A DNA stretch of 64,000 nt from NCBI GenBank assembly GCA_031216915.1, contig CM062297.1:365255704-365319703 (forward strand). The letters run 5' to 3'. Below are positions 1 through 11,413 of the stretch, piece by piece; within the stretch, counting starts at the first letter, position 1, and each line of letters opens with the position of its first letter. The stretch comes from Pictodentalium vernedei. Lineage: Eukaryota; Mollusca; Scaphopoda; Dentaliida; Dentaliidae. The notes beneath the pieces are model-generated. The model was not told the origin of the DNA and did not search any database. It worked only from the letters and a program-made list of their open reading frames with translations. The position numbers and the translations under genes are program-made.

Positions 1-107
1 CTGGAGAATTCTGTCAAACAGGATTGAATTGGTTCAGTTCAATAATAATAGGGAAAAAATACAGGTTGAAATGTTTGCTCCTTTGACATCAGTGTGTAGA
101 GGGTTAA
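1..107. mobile_element. Palindromic TTAA-type MITE, family A, copy 1 (cut by window start)
   Basis: This is the right half of the element seen complete at 20783-20986. It has the same 'gattgaattggtt' arm and ends in '...tgtagaGGG' followed by TTAA at 104-107. Family A elements end in CCC.../...GGG next to TTAA, as piggyBac-type elements do. The left half lies outside the window. It is non-coding. Confidence 0.7.
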
Positions 108-256
108 TTAAAAACTGATAGAAGATGACATTTACTTATTCTCATAGTATTTTGCAAAAAAAGTTGGCTTTCCAAATTATAATCAAATTTGGATGATAAT
201 TTTTGTGCACAGTGCTTTGTAGATATATCTGGTTTGTTTGATGATTGTTAAAGAAG

Positions 257-509
257 CAAGCTAGAAAATAAGCAGATGGTCATCTGCAAAAAAAGGTTTC
301 CAGAGGGTGAATTTGGTGATGCTACCCTGCACCGCAGGGCAGCATCACTAAATTTACCCTCTGTGAACCTCAAACTGAATCAAGGTCTCAAGCCTAAGCA
401 GAAAGAGGTACCCAGAGGATAAATTGGCCCACTGTATGGAATAGCATCAGCAAATTCCCCCTCTGGGGACCTCATTCTGCAAATGACAGAACACTTATTT
501 TCAGACTTG
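257..509. mobile_element. hAT-type MITE, family D, copy 1
   Basis: Terminal inverted repeats start CAAGCTAGAAAATAAGC and end GCTTATTTTCAGACTTG. They are flanked by an exact 8-bp duplication TAAAGAAG at 249-256 and 510-517. An 8-bp duplication is the hAT signature. A small perfect hairpin (gatgctaccctgc / gcagggcagcatc) lies at about 318-346. At 253 bp it has no coding capacity. Two other copies are at 7464-20359 (split) and 61062-61320. Confidence 0.85.
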
Positions 510-517
510 TAAAGAAG

Positions 518-1001
518 CTGAATATAATGTTTTATTACCCTTTTAAAATTTTACAAGTTCCTGATTGGTCAGCAACCAATGCATCCAGTACGATACATTG
601 AACTCCAACAGGGCGAAACAAAATTCAACAGGAAGTATGAGAATATCACATGACAGCTAACAGGAGTGTGCAGACATTCTGTGGTACACTTCGCCGATTC
701 CCCTTTCACCCATCGCCTCAGACTTTTTTGTCAGTAATGATAGACGTTCAGACACACAAACAAAATGAGAACAATATTGTTTCAGGAGAATATTCCGAAA
801 ACTTGAAATAAGATGTGTGCTACCGAATCCACAATGTTCGATTTTATTGTCTAGAAGAGGGATTCTGTTGTGGTGTTTCTACACTACATATCCGTTGTGA
901 TTTTGAGAAACATGCACTTGACCTTGTTACATGAATTGTCTCTTCAGTGATACTTATTAAAGCACTTGTATAAGTTTGAATATAGCGTGGTGACTCAGTG
1001 T
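518..1001. other. No recognised feature
   Basis: AT-rich sequence. I see no gene, repeat match within the window or RNA here. Confidence 0.6.
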
Positions 1002-1003
1002 TA

Positions 1004-1170
1004 CAGTACAGTCGCAATGTAGTGGTCATTTTCCACGCATGGGCAGTATTTCCACGGACACAATAATATTGGATTCCAGACACTAATTACAGGAACAATC
1101 ATCAAAATTTAATTAATGAAGCACTGGGTACAACCCGGTGCTTCATTAATTAAAATTTTGCTAATGATGA
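1004..1170. mobile_element. TA-type MITE, family C, copy 1 (left part)
   Basis: It starts after TA (1002-1003) with CAGTACAGTC, the terminus shared by the family C copies at 7478 and 41255. It carries a strong internal hairpin, in which ttaattaatgaagcac pairs with gtgcttcattaattaa around 'tgggtacaaccc' (about 1111-1158). The element stops abruptly at 1170 where DIRS copy A begins. Its right half is not found nearby. Confidence 0.75.
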
Positions 1171-3499
1171 TTTCTTATCAACCTACCTTACAATTGTTTA
1201 CTACAGGCTTGCACTACAGTGGAAGACCCTAACTCAGATAAAATACTCTCTATTTTAATCTTTCCCAAGAGATGTGGGAAAGAAAAGTGGTGTAAAAAAA
1301 ACACCATGAAAAAATAAGCCAAAACAGGGCCGAGCGCCAATGGCGCACACCCAGTATGGGACGCAATTCCCTTAGTACAATTCCACGACTTCTGTTAACC
1401 AATGCGCAGAGCACTCATCAATTAACCATTCTTTTTTTGTCCGAGACATGTGTCTCCAATTTGCATTACGAAACAGTGATAATTCAACTCGTCGATAATG
1501 GTTTTCCTGTGACTGGAATTATGGATCTGAAGATCGTATAATAACAGGACTGTGTTTTATATATTAAAAGAGGTATTACAGAGCCTCAAAAGAGGTATAA
1601 CGCTGTAATTAAAAGATCATCCAGTGTTTGTGCTCATTTAGAAGATTAATATTTTTGCCTGCATTGCGTTCAATGGCTAAATACACGTAGCTTTAATAGA
1701 GACATCACAGAGATAAGATTTTAATGGTATAGTTAAGGGAACAAGAGCTACTCCTGCTGTGCATTATACGCCCGTCAGTCTTTTTTGTAATGTACTTAAT
1801 CACTGTTTTCATCCAACAAATGGCCTGCATCGCCAAAAGCTAAATCCTTCAAAATGCATTTTGGAGGAAAGAAAAAAAAAATTGCCTAACGGGTTGGGAA
1901 CGCTGTCGTTTCGAGGCCTCCCGACACGACCACGTCTGGTGAGAGTTAAACCCCCTCTGTGGGGGATGTGCAGCTCCTCCTGCACCCATGGGGGGTGGGG
2001 AGCACTGTCATTTCGGGGCCTCCTGACATGACCATGTCTGGTGAGAGTTATTCCCCATCTGTGGGGGATGTGCAGTTTTTTTTTACCTTGGGAGATACTG
2101 CAGGAGCTGTTGGATATCTGGTGAAGAGATGCCTGGTTCTGGGTTATGCACCCTCTCCAGTCGACATCTGAGGCTGTCACTAGGGTTGTGACTCCTCCTT
2201 TGGAGGCCAAGCTAGGTTACTCTCTCCCCTTTTCCACCAGTTTCAACAGCTCCCGTCGTATCTGCAGCCACTGCTGTTCCGTCTGCAATGTCATCGGTTG
2301 CCGATTCAGCCAGCCTCGGCTTATCCCTGCAGGGGTCTGCAGCGATGTCTGGTAGTGTGGATGCGGGGTATCGGCCTCAGCCTTCCCTGACTTCAACTCC
2401 GCGAAGTCGGAAGTGGCTGCCGACCGAACCCCCTGCTGTGGCCTCTCAGCCATTGAGCACAGCCGTTTTATCCCTGCAGGAGTCTGCAGAGATGCCTGGT
2501 AGTGTAGACATGGGGTATCAGCCTCAGCCTTCCCTGACTTCGACTCGGCGAAGTCGGAAGGGGTTGCCGGCCGAACTCTCTACTGTGGTCTCTCAGCCGT
2601 CAAGCACCGCAGTTTTCTCATTGGATTAGGATGTTCATGGTGGGGCCAACATGAGCTCCATGGCGTTTCTGTCCACGCACTCTGGTCCCTTGGCCAGTTT
2701 TGTGGGATCAACGCTTTTTGTGCAGCCTCCTGAGTTTCCGCTCTGTAGATCCTCAAGGTATGTCATACCCCTATACACATCTGCCTTCAGATGTTTCGGT
2801 TGCAGCCCATCGCTGGTTAAAAGGTCAGAAGTGAAGCCACTTTGCCGGTTCGTTCCCACATCCAACCGGCCGACAGGGGCAGTGAGTTTAGGGAGGCCCT
2901 CTCCTTGCTTATTCAGGTTCTATCCAAGAGCCTTCCCGTTGCTTCCAGTGAGGCTACGAGTGGTTTCCAGGTGCCCGTGTGGCGCCTCCTCCCGGGATTG
3001 GAAACAGGCCGCTTTCTGATCTCCTTGTATGCCTACACCATGGGAGGCGTCGGCTGGTTTGCCCATGATGGGCTATGTGTCTTCCAACTCATTGGAAGAG
3101 TCCGACATACCTGACGTTGAGAGCCAACAGTGTCAGCCCAGCCGCGATCATCGGTCAGCTGCTGCTTCGTCAGCTTGATCAGCCTTCTGTTGGAGGCAGG
3201 GGCTGTCCAAAGCCTAACAAGCACCCTTCTGCTTCCTCTGTGAAGCCAAGGGCTGATCCTCCTGCCGCCGCTTCTTCTTACTCATGGGGTAAGGGTAAGC
3301 ATCGGCAGTCGTCACCTTGATTCGTCCTAGGTTGAGGCATCCAACTCAGTCAAGAGTGCCTCTTCCAACACAAGTCCCTTTCGACGTTACACATTGGGAA
3401 CTTTTGATCACAGAGATAGGCAATCTCCTGTCAAAGGGGGCAATCGAGGTCATCAAGAACATTCATTCAGTGGGATTTTATTACCGCCTGTTCTTGATT
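1171..3499 (+). mobile_element. DIRS retrotransposon copy A, truncated and rearranged
   Basis: 1171-1366 matches the left inverted terminal repeat of DIRS copy B (7504-7690): TTTCTTATCAACCTACC, then the 'gggtcgagggc/cgcacaccca' block. 1367-1890 is unlike the other DIRS copies and I recognise nothing in it. 1891-3499 matches the gag-like region and the start of the reverse transcriptase of copy B, with stops and frameshifts throughout. The leader holds two diverged copies of the 'cgacacgaccacgtctggtgagagtt' block (about 1920-2085). The copy ends at about 3499, where a minus-strand element of another lineage begins. DIRS elements replicate through RT plus a tyrosine recombinase; this copy keeps neither. 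Confidence 0.75.
2321..2614 (+). repeat. 147-bp in-frame tandem duplication inside DIRS gag-like region
   Basis: Two adjacent units of 147 bp (49 codons), both starting TTATCCCTGCAG, at 2321 and 2468. In one open frame they read LSLQ-S-A-MxGSVDxGYxPQPSLTST-RSRK twice, so the duplication kept the frame. DIRS copies B and C lack the second unit. Confidence 0.8.
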
Positions 3500-3509
3500 T
3501 TTCGGGGTG

Positions 3510-4210
3510 AATTATAAAACCGGCTTCAAGGCCTAGATTAACTGTGTCCCTTACGTTATTGCAACAGTCTTCATAGTCCTCACCAACTAAAAACGAATCA
3601 TCTATGTAAGAAGCATTTAAATGTCCCATGGATCGTAAATGGCCGTAAAAAGCATTTGAAATTTGGGTGAATATTCAGGGCCCTGAAGAAAGCCCATTGG
3701 GGAGTACACAAAACTGATATTTCACCCCTCCCAATTAAACCTCAAATATTTTTGGTGAGACTCTTTTATTGGAAATGAATAATAGGCATCTTTCCAATCT
3801 ACTGATGCCATGAAACAAGCCGGTGTCATTAGGTTTAGGGCAGACTGTAGGCTTTGTATTTTAAAATGTTTCTTATCAACATTTTCATTGAAAAGCTTCA
3901 TATTGAAAATGAGCCTAACTGTTCCATCTTTTTTTGGACGGACAAAAATGTTGGAAATATATTCACCTGCACAATCTGATGTGGCTGCATGGTGCGATTA
4001 CCCCTTTGTCCACTAATTTGGATATTTCATTGGAAATAACCCAATGTTCTTGTTTATTAAACGTAATTGTATGTATGTGGTGGATACATTTGCAAAGGTT
4101 TCGATAGAAATTCAATGTGAATACCAGTGAGGGTATTTAATATCCAATGGTCAGCTGTGATCTTGCACCGATTGTGGACATGAAATTGCAGCTGTCCTGC
4201 CCTAAAATTA
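3510..4210 (-). pseudogene. Reverse transcriptase remnant of the second DIRS-like lineage
   Basis: Read on the minus strand, short blocks of an RT palm domain are visible: 'EHWVISNEISKLVDKGVI', 'LPNGLSSGPEYSPKFQ' (the usual LPFGLSSAP block) and a degraded catalytic region ending 'MIRF' where a YxDD box would stand. Many in-frame stops interrupt it. It lies directly downstream of the ORF1 remnant on the same strand, as expected for one element. Confidence 0.5.
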
Positions 4211-4389
4211 TTCAGTGTAATTTTGACCAAAGTTTTGAATGTATGATGTCCAGGATAAGAAAGAATTGCTTACCTGACATTGCTTGTCGTGTGCGACAGT
4301 GGTAGGAGGTGTCCGTAGGGCGGTCGTGGTCGTCATTGGCAAGGAAGAACTGGTTGGATCCTCCACTAGAAGCATTTGTCCGACTTGTA

Positions 4390-5437
4390 TTAGGGCTTCT
4401 TTCTGTTGGTGTTGTTTCTGGCCTTCCGAAAAAAATTACTTTTTCTTTTGCCGGCAAACTTGCTTCTTCCTCTAAACTGGTGACTATTTTCTTTGGGATA
4501 GTAGCCAAACCAACAGGTGACATCACTTCCAACTTTATCAGTCTCATGTATATCCTTGATGGATTTAGCCAGATCTTCACCAAAAAGCATAGTGGAGTCA
4601 TTGTTGCTCGCAGAACAAAGGGGAGCATACCTGTTTTTCAAGTCATGTTTGAAGAGCTTTTTCCGGTGCATGGAGATGTCATGGTGTGCTGAGACTGAAA
4701 GACTCACTGAATCAATGAGTGTTTTTATGTTGGCTTCCATGTCCGACTGGTGTATTTCGAGATTGCCCCTTCACCAGGTTGTCAAGTACTTGTAAGGTAG
4801 CATAGGTGCCCTGCGTTAATTTTAACTGGGCCCTCTTAAGTTTTACATCTCTGGATCGGGAGGAAGATTTGACTTTGCCCCATATCTCCTTGTTCAATTT
4901 GGGGACAACAAGACTCTGGACGTTTTGAGGCCGAGTGTATCGCTGCTGGACCATTTTCAGAAGTTCCTCACTAAGGCCTTTGTCGGTCAAATTATTGGTG
5001 ATACGGGCCAGTTGGTCATTCAGAGCTGGTCTTGCCTCCTCCTCAAATTCCATTTCCTTGTAAGTAGAGGATAAGTAAATGTCCCGGTCATCCCGGTGGT
5101 CATCCTGTCGGTCCAAACTGCTATGCCTGCGCCATTTCGTAACATTTGTGGAATGCAGCAACTCGTTGATGCAGTCCTCCGACAAGCTTTCGTCATCCAA
5201 CGCTACGCCCATACTCATTTCTGCATCCCTGTCTCCATGTCGCAATTGTGCTGATGAATGAGGCGTACCAATTGTGGCAGCCAAACTTTCAAACTTCGAG
5301 ACGAATGTGTGCTGGAGTCCCGTTAAGGCTTGAGTGAGCTGAGTTAAAATGGCGTCATGGGGAAGTTCCTTTGTGTTTGACCCCGTTGCAGCGCACCTTG
5401 CATTATCTGGGCCAGAAGATGCATGCCCATCTGCCAC
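4390..5437 (-). pseudogene. ORF1 (gag-like) of the second DIRS-like lineage, frameshifted
   Basis: Two overlapping minus-strand frames cover one protein: 5437-4712 (241 codons from ATG) and 4740-4390. The first has an acidic, hydrophilic N-terminal half and then the motif block RYTRPQNVQSLVVPKLNKEI followed by the basic SRSRDVKLKR stretch. The second continues with a conserved 'LID...LSVSAHHD.S.HR...LK' and 'LFGEDLAKSIKDI' block and a basic tail with an 'RGRSKF' patch. The role by family is a nucleic-acid-binding structural protein of a retroelement. A frameshift near 4712-4740 separates the parts, so it is probably dead. I have moderate confidence in the family and low confidence in the exact limits. 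Confidence 0.55.
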
Positions 5438-5640
5438 TTGGATCCTGCCTTCCCGATCATTCAGTCAATGATAAGATGTTGTGTTCACCCGATTGTGGGA
5501 TATCGAACACAGAAGCAGTCTTCAAAACTTGTTTCACAGACAATGGCAACATTCTCGATTGTGGGGTGGTGGAACCACTCGCCATTCTCCTTTTTCCGTC
5601 AATTCTCCGGAGTAGTTAAATCCTTCCATTTCTGTTGGTT

Positions 5641-6030
5641 ATAGATGTGTTTTCCAAAATGCATAAGCCAAGATTCGTGAAAAATTAACTTTTAAAAAGA
5701 GAGATTACACTTGATTTGATCGATGACCTGAATCTTTTGTGTGCATTGAGAACAAAGGTGAACTAACACATGACCTTTTGGTGAACTCGCACAATCTCGT
5801 TGGATCCCGTATGGAGATGGGAGAAGACAGAATTGGTTAAATTTATAGTTACACAAGAGAAAAACAGTGATTGGCGAATATTGGGTTGCTCTACCAGAGT
5901 GCTAAGGGTTAAGATTAGTTTCTCAAGGGTTCCTTCCAGTTTCATTTCCACATATCCGAGACAAGCTGCATGTCTCCATTCACAAAACAGGAATTTTGAG
6001 AGACAACATTTTAAAATCAGAACTCCCGCT
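5641..6030. other. No recognised feature
   Basis: Unique-looking sequence between two mobile elements. No gene or repeat recognised. Confidence 0.5.
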
Positions 6031-7183
6031 TTTTAGCTTAGCTTGACAAAGATAAGCTATTGCCATCACATGTGCGGAAGTCTGTGAGCCTGTTCACATT
6101 TTCGTGAGCACAGGCAACACCCCATAGTTCTTGTCTGATCATCACAAAATTTCAAATGCAGGTTTGAGGTCATGTCTAGATGTGAACGTCTCCTTTTGGT
6201 TGTGATCGGTCAAGCGTGATGACTGTGCAGACCCTAAACCTGAAAACCTTTAACACAGGCATGTTACCTAGATTCCTTTAGCACAGTCTGCAGCTTGCAT
6301 TTATGAAGGAATTTCATTGTAAATTGGTAGAATGACTCGGTATAATGTCGAGATGAGAACATCCTATCTTGGCAGTGATCAGTCAACCATTACGGCCACA
6401 CAGGCACATGACCTAGATTTGTTTAGCACATATTCATATTTATGAAGTGATTTCATTGTAACTTGGAAGGATAACTCGGTATGATGTCTAAATGAGACTG
6501 TCCTATTTTGGTCACGATCAGTCACCCATTACCGCTGTCTGGTCACATGACCTAGATTTCTTTGCCACTGTCTACAGGTTGTTTTTATGAAAGGATTTCA
6601 TTATAAAATGGTAGGATGACTCTGTATAGTGTTTATATGAGAACTTCCTATTTTGCCCGTGATCCGTCAACCATTACGGCCGCACAAGCACGTGGCCTAA
6701 ATTTGTTTAGCACAGTCTACAGTTCCTCTTTATGCAGCGATTTCATTGTAACTTGGAAGGATAACTCTGTATGATATCTAGATGAGACTCCTATTTTGGC
6801 CTCGATTGGTCAGCCATAACTGCCAGATAGGCACATGACCTAGATTCCTTTTGCAAAGTCTATGAGTCATATTTATGAAGAGATTTCATTGTAACTTCGT
6901 AGGTTGACTCGTTTTGAAATGATTTTTCTGTACATGTAACTTGGTAACATTGGTTGCCAGATGGTAACTGTGAGGGTCACATCAACCCAGGCCTCCATTC
7001 TTTAGTACAGTCTACGTACACCTGAACTTATTCTTATTGAAAACAAAGTATGTAGGAAACAGATATTAACATATTCTCAATTATCACAGTTCTTGTCTTA
7101 TTTCATAAGCATTGAACATTATCCTTTTCATTGAACACTGCATTCAGTCAAGTTAAGATACAATGTCATTGACACTTTCATTT
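6031..7183 (+). mobile_element. Helitron-like array element, 'AGCTTAxCTTGAC' family, copy 1
   Basis: It starts TTTTAGCTTAGCTTGACAAAGATAAGCTA, a 5' hairpin seen in split form here, and ends 'gtcaagttaagata..TGTCATTGACACTTTCATTT', a terminal hairpin. The same ends occur at 48817-51034 and 37106-40798. The body is about five copies of a ~143-bp repeat, each with 'tttagcacagtctacag...atttatgaag.gatttcattgtaactt' (near 6278, 6420, 6560, 6706, 6849). No open frame of note. The Helitron assignment is inference from the 3' hairpin and the lack of a target duplication in the 48817 copy. Confidence 0.6.
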
Positions 7184-7503
7184 GAAAAATGCTTTGAAGT
7201 GACACTCAGGAACTACATCTGCACATTTTTTTGTCCAGAAAACACAATTCACCTGCTTCGGTTGCTTTGTTCTTGTACACATCTTATGTAATTGGACTGG
7301 TATATGCTGAATTTGTGAAAAAGTGTTTGGTGCCAGAACGAGAGACATGACCTTTTGGAAGTCAACCCACGAATTACGAATTGATCATTCCATGAAATAG
7401 GTGGCATCCTGTTTATCAGAAATCACTTGAGTATCATCTTTGTTTATATCAGGTAGGAAAGATCAAGCCTGGAAATACAATACAGCTGCCGTGGGCTGCT
7501 CAC

Positions 7504-7690
7504 TTTCTTATCAACCTACCTTAAAATTGTTTACTACAGGCTTGCACTACAGTGGAAGACCCTAACTTGGAAAATATACTCTCTATTTTGATCTTTCCCA
7601 AGCGATTTGGGAAAGAAAAGTGGTGCAAAAGTACCAAGAAAAAATAAGCCCAAACTGGGTCGAGGGCCTCCGGCGCACACCCAGTAAGGG
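7504..7690 (+). repeat. DIRS copy B left inverted terminal repeat
   Basis: TTTCTTATCAACCTACC to the 'cgcacacccagtaaggg' block. Its reverse complement matches 19740-19951 with indels. The first ~37 bp also pair with the first half of the internal complementary region at 19515. A run of 32 G follows at 7711-7742. Confidence 0.85.
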
Positions 7691-7712
7691 ACACTCTTCC
7701 TCCCACACCCGT

Positions 7713-7744
<32 letters not shown>

Positions 7745-7971
7745 ACTGTCGTTCAGGCCTCCTGACACGACCACGTCTGGTGAGAGTTATATCTCCTCCG
7801 TGGGGGTTGTGCAGTCTTTTCTGTGGTGGAGCTGTTGAGTTGTCTGGTGAAGAGATGCCTGGTTCTGGGACTGTGGTCCCTCTCCAGTTGACATCTCAGG
7901 CTGTCACTAGGGTTGTGACTCCTCCTTTGGAGCCGAGCTTGGTTGCTCTCTCCCCTTTTCCACCAGTTTGA

Positions 7972-9424
7972 TGTTCATGGTGGGGCCATCATGAACTCTG
8001 TGGCGTTTCCGTCCATGCACTCTGGTCCCATGGCCAGTTTTGCGGGACCAAAGCCTTTTGTGCAGCCTGGACCTTCTGTCCCTCAGAGGTCTGCGGCGAC
8101 TCTCCTGAGTTCCCACTCTGTAGATCCTCAGGGTATGTCATACTCCTATACACATCTGCCTTCAGATGTTTCGGCTGCCACCCGTCGCCCCAAGTGTATT
8201 TGAGGATCGTGACCCTTCACTGGTTAAAAGGGTCAGGAGTGAAGCCACTTTCCCGGTTTGTTCCCATGTCAAACCGGCCGACACGGGCCATGAGCTTAGG
8301 GAGGCAATCTCACTCAGGTTCTCTCCGAGAGCCTTCTTGTTGCTTCCAGCGAGGCTACTAGTGGTTTCCATGCGCATCCCCACCCCCCCCCTGCTGGGCC
8401 GCCTCCAGGGATTGGAAGCAGGCCACTTTCTGATCCCTCAGGTGTGCCTACTCCATGGGAGGCTTCGGCTGGTTTGCCCATGATGGGCTATGTATCTTCC
8501 GACTCAGAAGATGAGTCCGACATACCTGACGTCAAGAGCCAACAGTCTTCTGACTTGGGGGCAGCTCTTGACTTTGTGTTTGGGTTCCTTCCAGATCTCA
8601 AACCGTCAAACCAGCCGACAGTGTCAGCCAGGCCGCGATCATCGGTCGTGCGCCTACAGCCTGTGGAGTAACCTGCCTCTGGGTGCCTTTGACCGTACCC
8701 GTCGGTACAGGTGGTTGAAGCGTTTTCAGCTTTGGACTCTAAGCTGAGTTCCAAGGCTATGAAGACTTCGTTCTTCACCAGGGTTGGCACTTTTTTGCCT
8801 CCAGTGTGTTATCATTCCTACAATTCCACCAATCCGTCAGTCTGCCAGACTTTGACGGTCTTGGATCAGGACTCCACCTCCCTTGGGCTTTCCAAGCCCA
8901 AGTCGGCCGTTATTCCTATGATGACTCTGGAGTCCCTGTTGGGCTTATTGAGAGAGATGCTGGGCATGCTTTCTCTCTCGGATTACGTTGTCTCTGCTTT
9001 AGCTGCTTATCTTCCTCCAGACAAGTTTGATGATGTACAGGCTCCTTTGTGTGTGCTTTCCAAGGCGCTCATGCACACGCATGCCTGTAACATGGCTATC
9101 TTGGAATTAGTTCACAGGGATGCTGTGTTGGACACAACTATTCCATGGTTCCGTGGCGACGGTCTGGGATGACATCCTATGTCCATTCCATAGATCAGTT
9201 GCTGCTTCGTCAGCTTGATCAGCCTTCTGTTGGAGGCAGGGGCCGTTCAAAGCCTAACAAGCACCCTTCTGCTTCCTCTGCGAAGCCAAGGGCTGATCCT
9301 CCTGCCGCCGCTTCTACTTACCCACGCGTTAAGGATAAGCACCGGCAGGCTAGAGGGAGGTCTCAGGATTCTTCATAGAGTAGAGGAGGTGGTTTCTCCT
9401 CTTGTGGGTCTTGCTGAGGCTTGA
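7972..9424 (+). pseudogene. DIRS copy B ORF1 (gag-like) remnant
   Basis: Three or more plus-strand frames cover one hydrophilic protein: blocks beginning HGGAIMNSVAFPSMHSGP (about 7975), MGYVSSDSEDESDIPDV (8480) and VEAFSALDSKLSSKAM (8714), then a Lys/Pro/Ala-rich tail 'KPNKHPSASSAKPRADPPAA' (about 9250). The acidic SSDSEDESD segment and the basic tail recur in copies A and C. At least one stop (about 8669) and several frameshifts break it. The known role of this position in DIRS is a gag-like structural protein. The assignment rests mostly on location and on the conserved sister copies. Confidence 0.65.
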
Positions 9425-9573
9425 AACGAAGGTCCTCACCTCGATTCATCCCAGGTTGGAGGAAGGATATCAGAATTTGCAGCCCATTGGGCCGCAATCA
9501 CGATCCTTGTGTGTTAGAAGTTGTTTAGTCCAGGCTGCGGATATCCTTCTGGAGGCATATAACTCTGTCAAGA

Positions 9574-11413
9574 GTGCCTCTTCCAACACAAGTTCCTTTA
9601 GAGGTTACACGTTGGGAACTTTTGATCACGGAGATAGACAATCTCCTGTCAAAGGGGGTGATCGAGGTCATCAGGAACATTCATTCAGTGGGATTTTATT
9701 CCCACCTATTTTTGGTTCCGAAAGAAGGGCAGCCGACTCTGACTGGTTATCGATCTGAGTATCCTGAACCAGTCTATCATTGCTCCTAAGTTCAGCATGG
9801 AGACTTTCAGGTCGGTTCGCCACTCCATTCACGAGGGTGTTTTCGCTTCCACAATCGACCTGCGAGATGCTTACTTTCACGTTCCGATTCATTGGACATC
9901 GCAGAAGTATCTCAGGTTCACTTTTCTGGGGTGAGTTTACCAGTTCAAGGCCATGCCCTTTGGCCTCAACTTGGCTCCTTGGGCCTTCACCCGACTGATG
10001 TTGCATGTGTTAGCCTTACATCGCACACAGTCCAGGGTGACTACTTCAGCATATCTAGACGATATCCTCCAGAGGCATTCCAATGCTGCCTTTCTAGAGT
10101 CTGATGTCGACACACAGTTGAGCCTGCTCACGTCGCTAGGGTTCAGAGTCAATGAAGAGAAGTCGGACCTGGTCCCTTCTCAGTCGTTTTGTCATCTGGG
10201 GATGGACTTCCATACTCAGCTGAATACTGTGGCGGTTCCCTGGGCAAGGGCTGTGATTCTCTCAGATTTTGCACTGTCTCTGTCCCAGTCCACGTCCGCG
10301 ACAGCTCAGAGTCTTCTCCGGCTGCTCGATCTCTGCGGTTCGGTGACTGATCTCATTCCTGTAGGTCGGCTGCATGTCAGACCTCTCCAACACTTTCTGC
10401 TCAGTCGAGGGAGGCCGAATGTCGATCCTCTAGATCTGGTGCTTCAGTTACCGGAGTCTCTTCATCATCACCTTCTCCCCTGGACAGATGTTCAGTGGAT
10501 TATGCAGGGAGTTCCGTTGGACTTACCCACGTCCGATCGTGTTCTGACGGCAGTCGCCATCGATCTCAGATGGGGTGCGATGTTGGATCCTCTTGGTCTT
10601 TCCCTTCACTGGTCATGGGACCAGAATCAAGTAGCTCTTCACATCAACCAGAAGGAGCTTCTTGCTCTTCTTCTGAGTTTACGGCAGTGGATCCCCCACC
10701 TTATGAATTGCCAGGTCCTTCTGTTGTCCGACAATTCGACAGTGGTTGCTTACATTCGGAACTCGGGCGGCACACACTCTGTTCCCATGTACGAATTGGC
10801 TCGGGGTCTTCTGCTCGCTCAGGATGTCAAGCTGGGGTGGTGGTTCATCACATTCCCAGTCGTCTGACCTTCCTGGCCAACTCTCTGTCCCGACAGGGCA
10901 GGGTCTTTTCCACCGAGTGGATGCTTCACAGGGCAGTGTTCCAGTTGCTTTCCGATCTCTGGGGTCGTCCCCACATCAATCTCTTTGCAACTCGTTGGAA
11001 CCATCAGGTGGTCACTTTCATGTCCTTGTGTCCAGATCCTCTGGTTTTCGCCGTGGATGCTCTGTCACTCGATTGGAACAGCCTTGTCGTCTACGCCTTC
11101 CCGCCGGTTCCAATTCTGCCTCAGGTTCTAGCCAAGATACGAACCTGCAGTTGTCAAATTATTCTGATCGCTCCTCTGTCGCCTCAGCGGGTATGGATCA
11201 ATCAGCTCTGCTCTCTGTTGGCGGCGGTTCCGGCACATCTCCCTCTACATCACTACCTTCTTTGCCAAGGTCACCCGAGGAGGTTTCACGTCGACCCGAC
11301 TTCATTGTGCCTTCACGCATATCTTTTGTCAGGTCCTGTCTCCTCCATAGAGTTTTTTTTTGAGACGAGCAGTGGAGTGCATTTCTTCTTCAAGGATGCA
11401 CTCCACTGGTTAA
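9574..11413 (+). pseudogene. DIRS copy B reverse transcriptase-RNase H
   Basis: The RT begins with 'LLSKGVIEVIRNIHSVGFYS.LFLVPK' (about 9634), continues after a frameshift with 'STIDLRDAYFHVPIH' (about 9850), then MPFGLNLAPWAF and the catalytic YLDD (about 10050). RNase H follows with 'AIDLRWGAML', 'HINQKELLAL' and 'LLLSDNSTVVAYI' (D/E/D residues visible, about 10556-10765). A C-terminal DIRS block follows in another frame: 'ANSLSRQGRVFSTEW', 'INLFATRWN', 'AVDALSLDW', 'YAFPPVPIL'. At least two frameshifts and one stop near 9937 interrupt the frame. It would copy the DIRS RNA into DNA if intact. Confidence in the family is high. Confidence 0.85.

Larger units (their letters stand above)
3500..5640 (-). 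mobile_element. DIRS-like retroelement fragment, second lineage
   Basis: A minus-strand fragment with an ORF1 (gag-like) protein region at 5437-4390, followed downstream by a decayed reverse transcriptase at about 4210-3510. The ORF1 type ('RYTRPQNVQSL...LNKEIW...SRSRDVKLKRAQ') followed by an 'LPxGLSSGP' RT is what I know from DIRS-order elements of invertebrates. No recombinase or terminal repeats are visible. The 3' side is cut at the junction with DIRS copy A, and the 5' limit near 5640 is approximate. Confidence 0.55.

Noticed and set aside
7534..7774. Poly-proline frames over the G run
   Set aside because: They are produced by the homopolymer and the DIRS terminal repeat.
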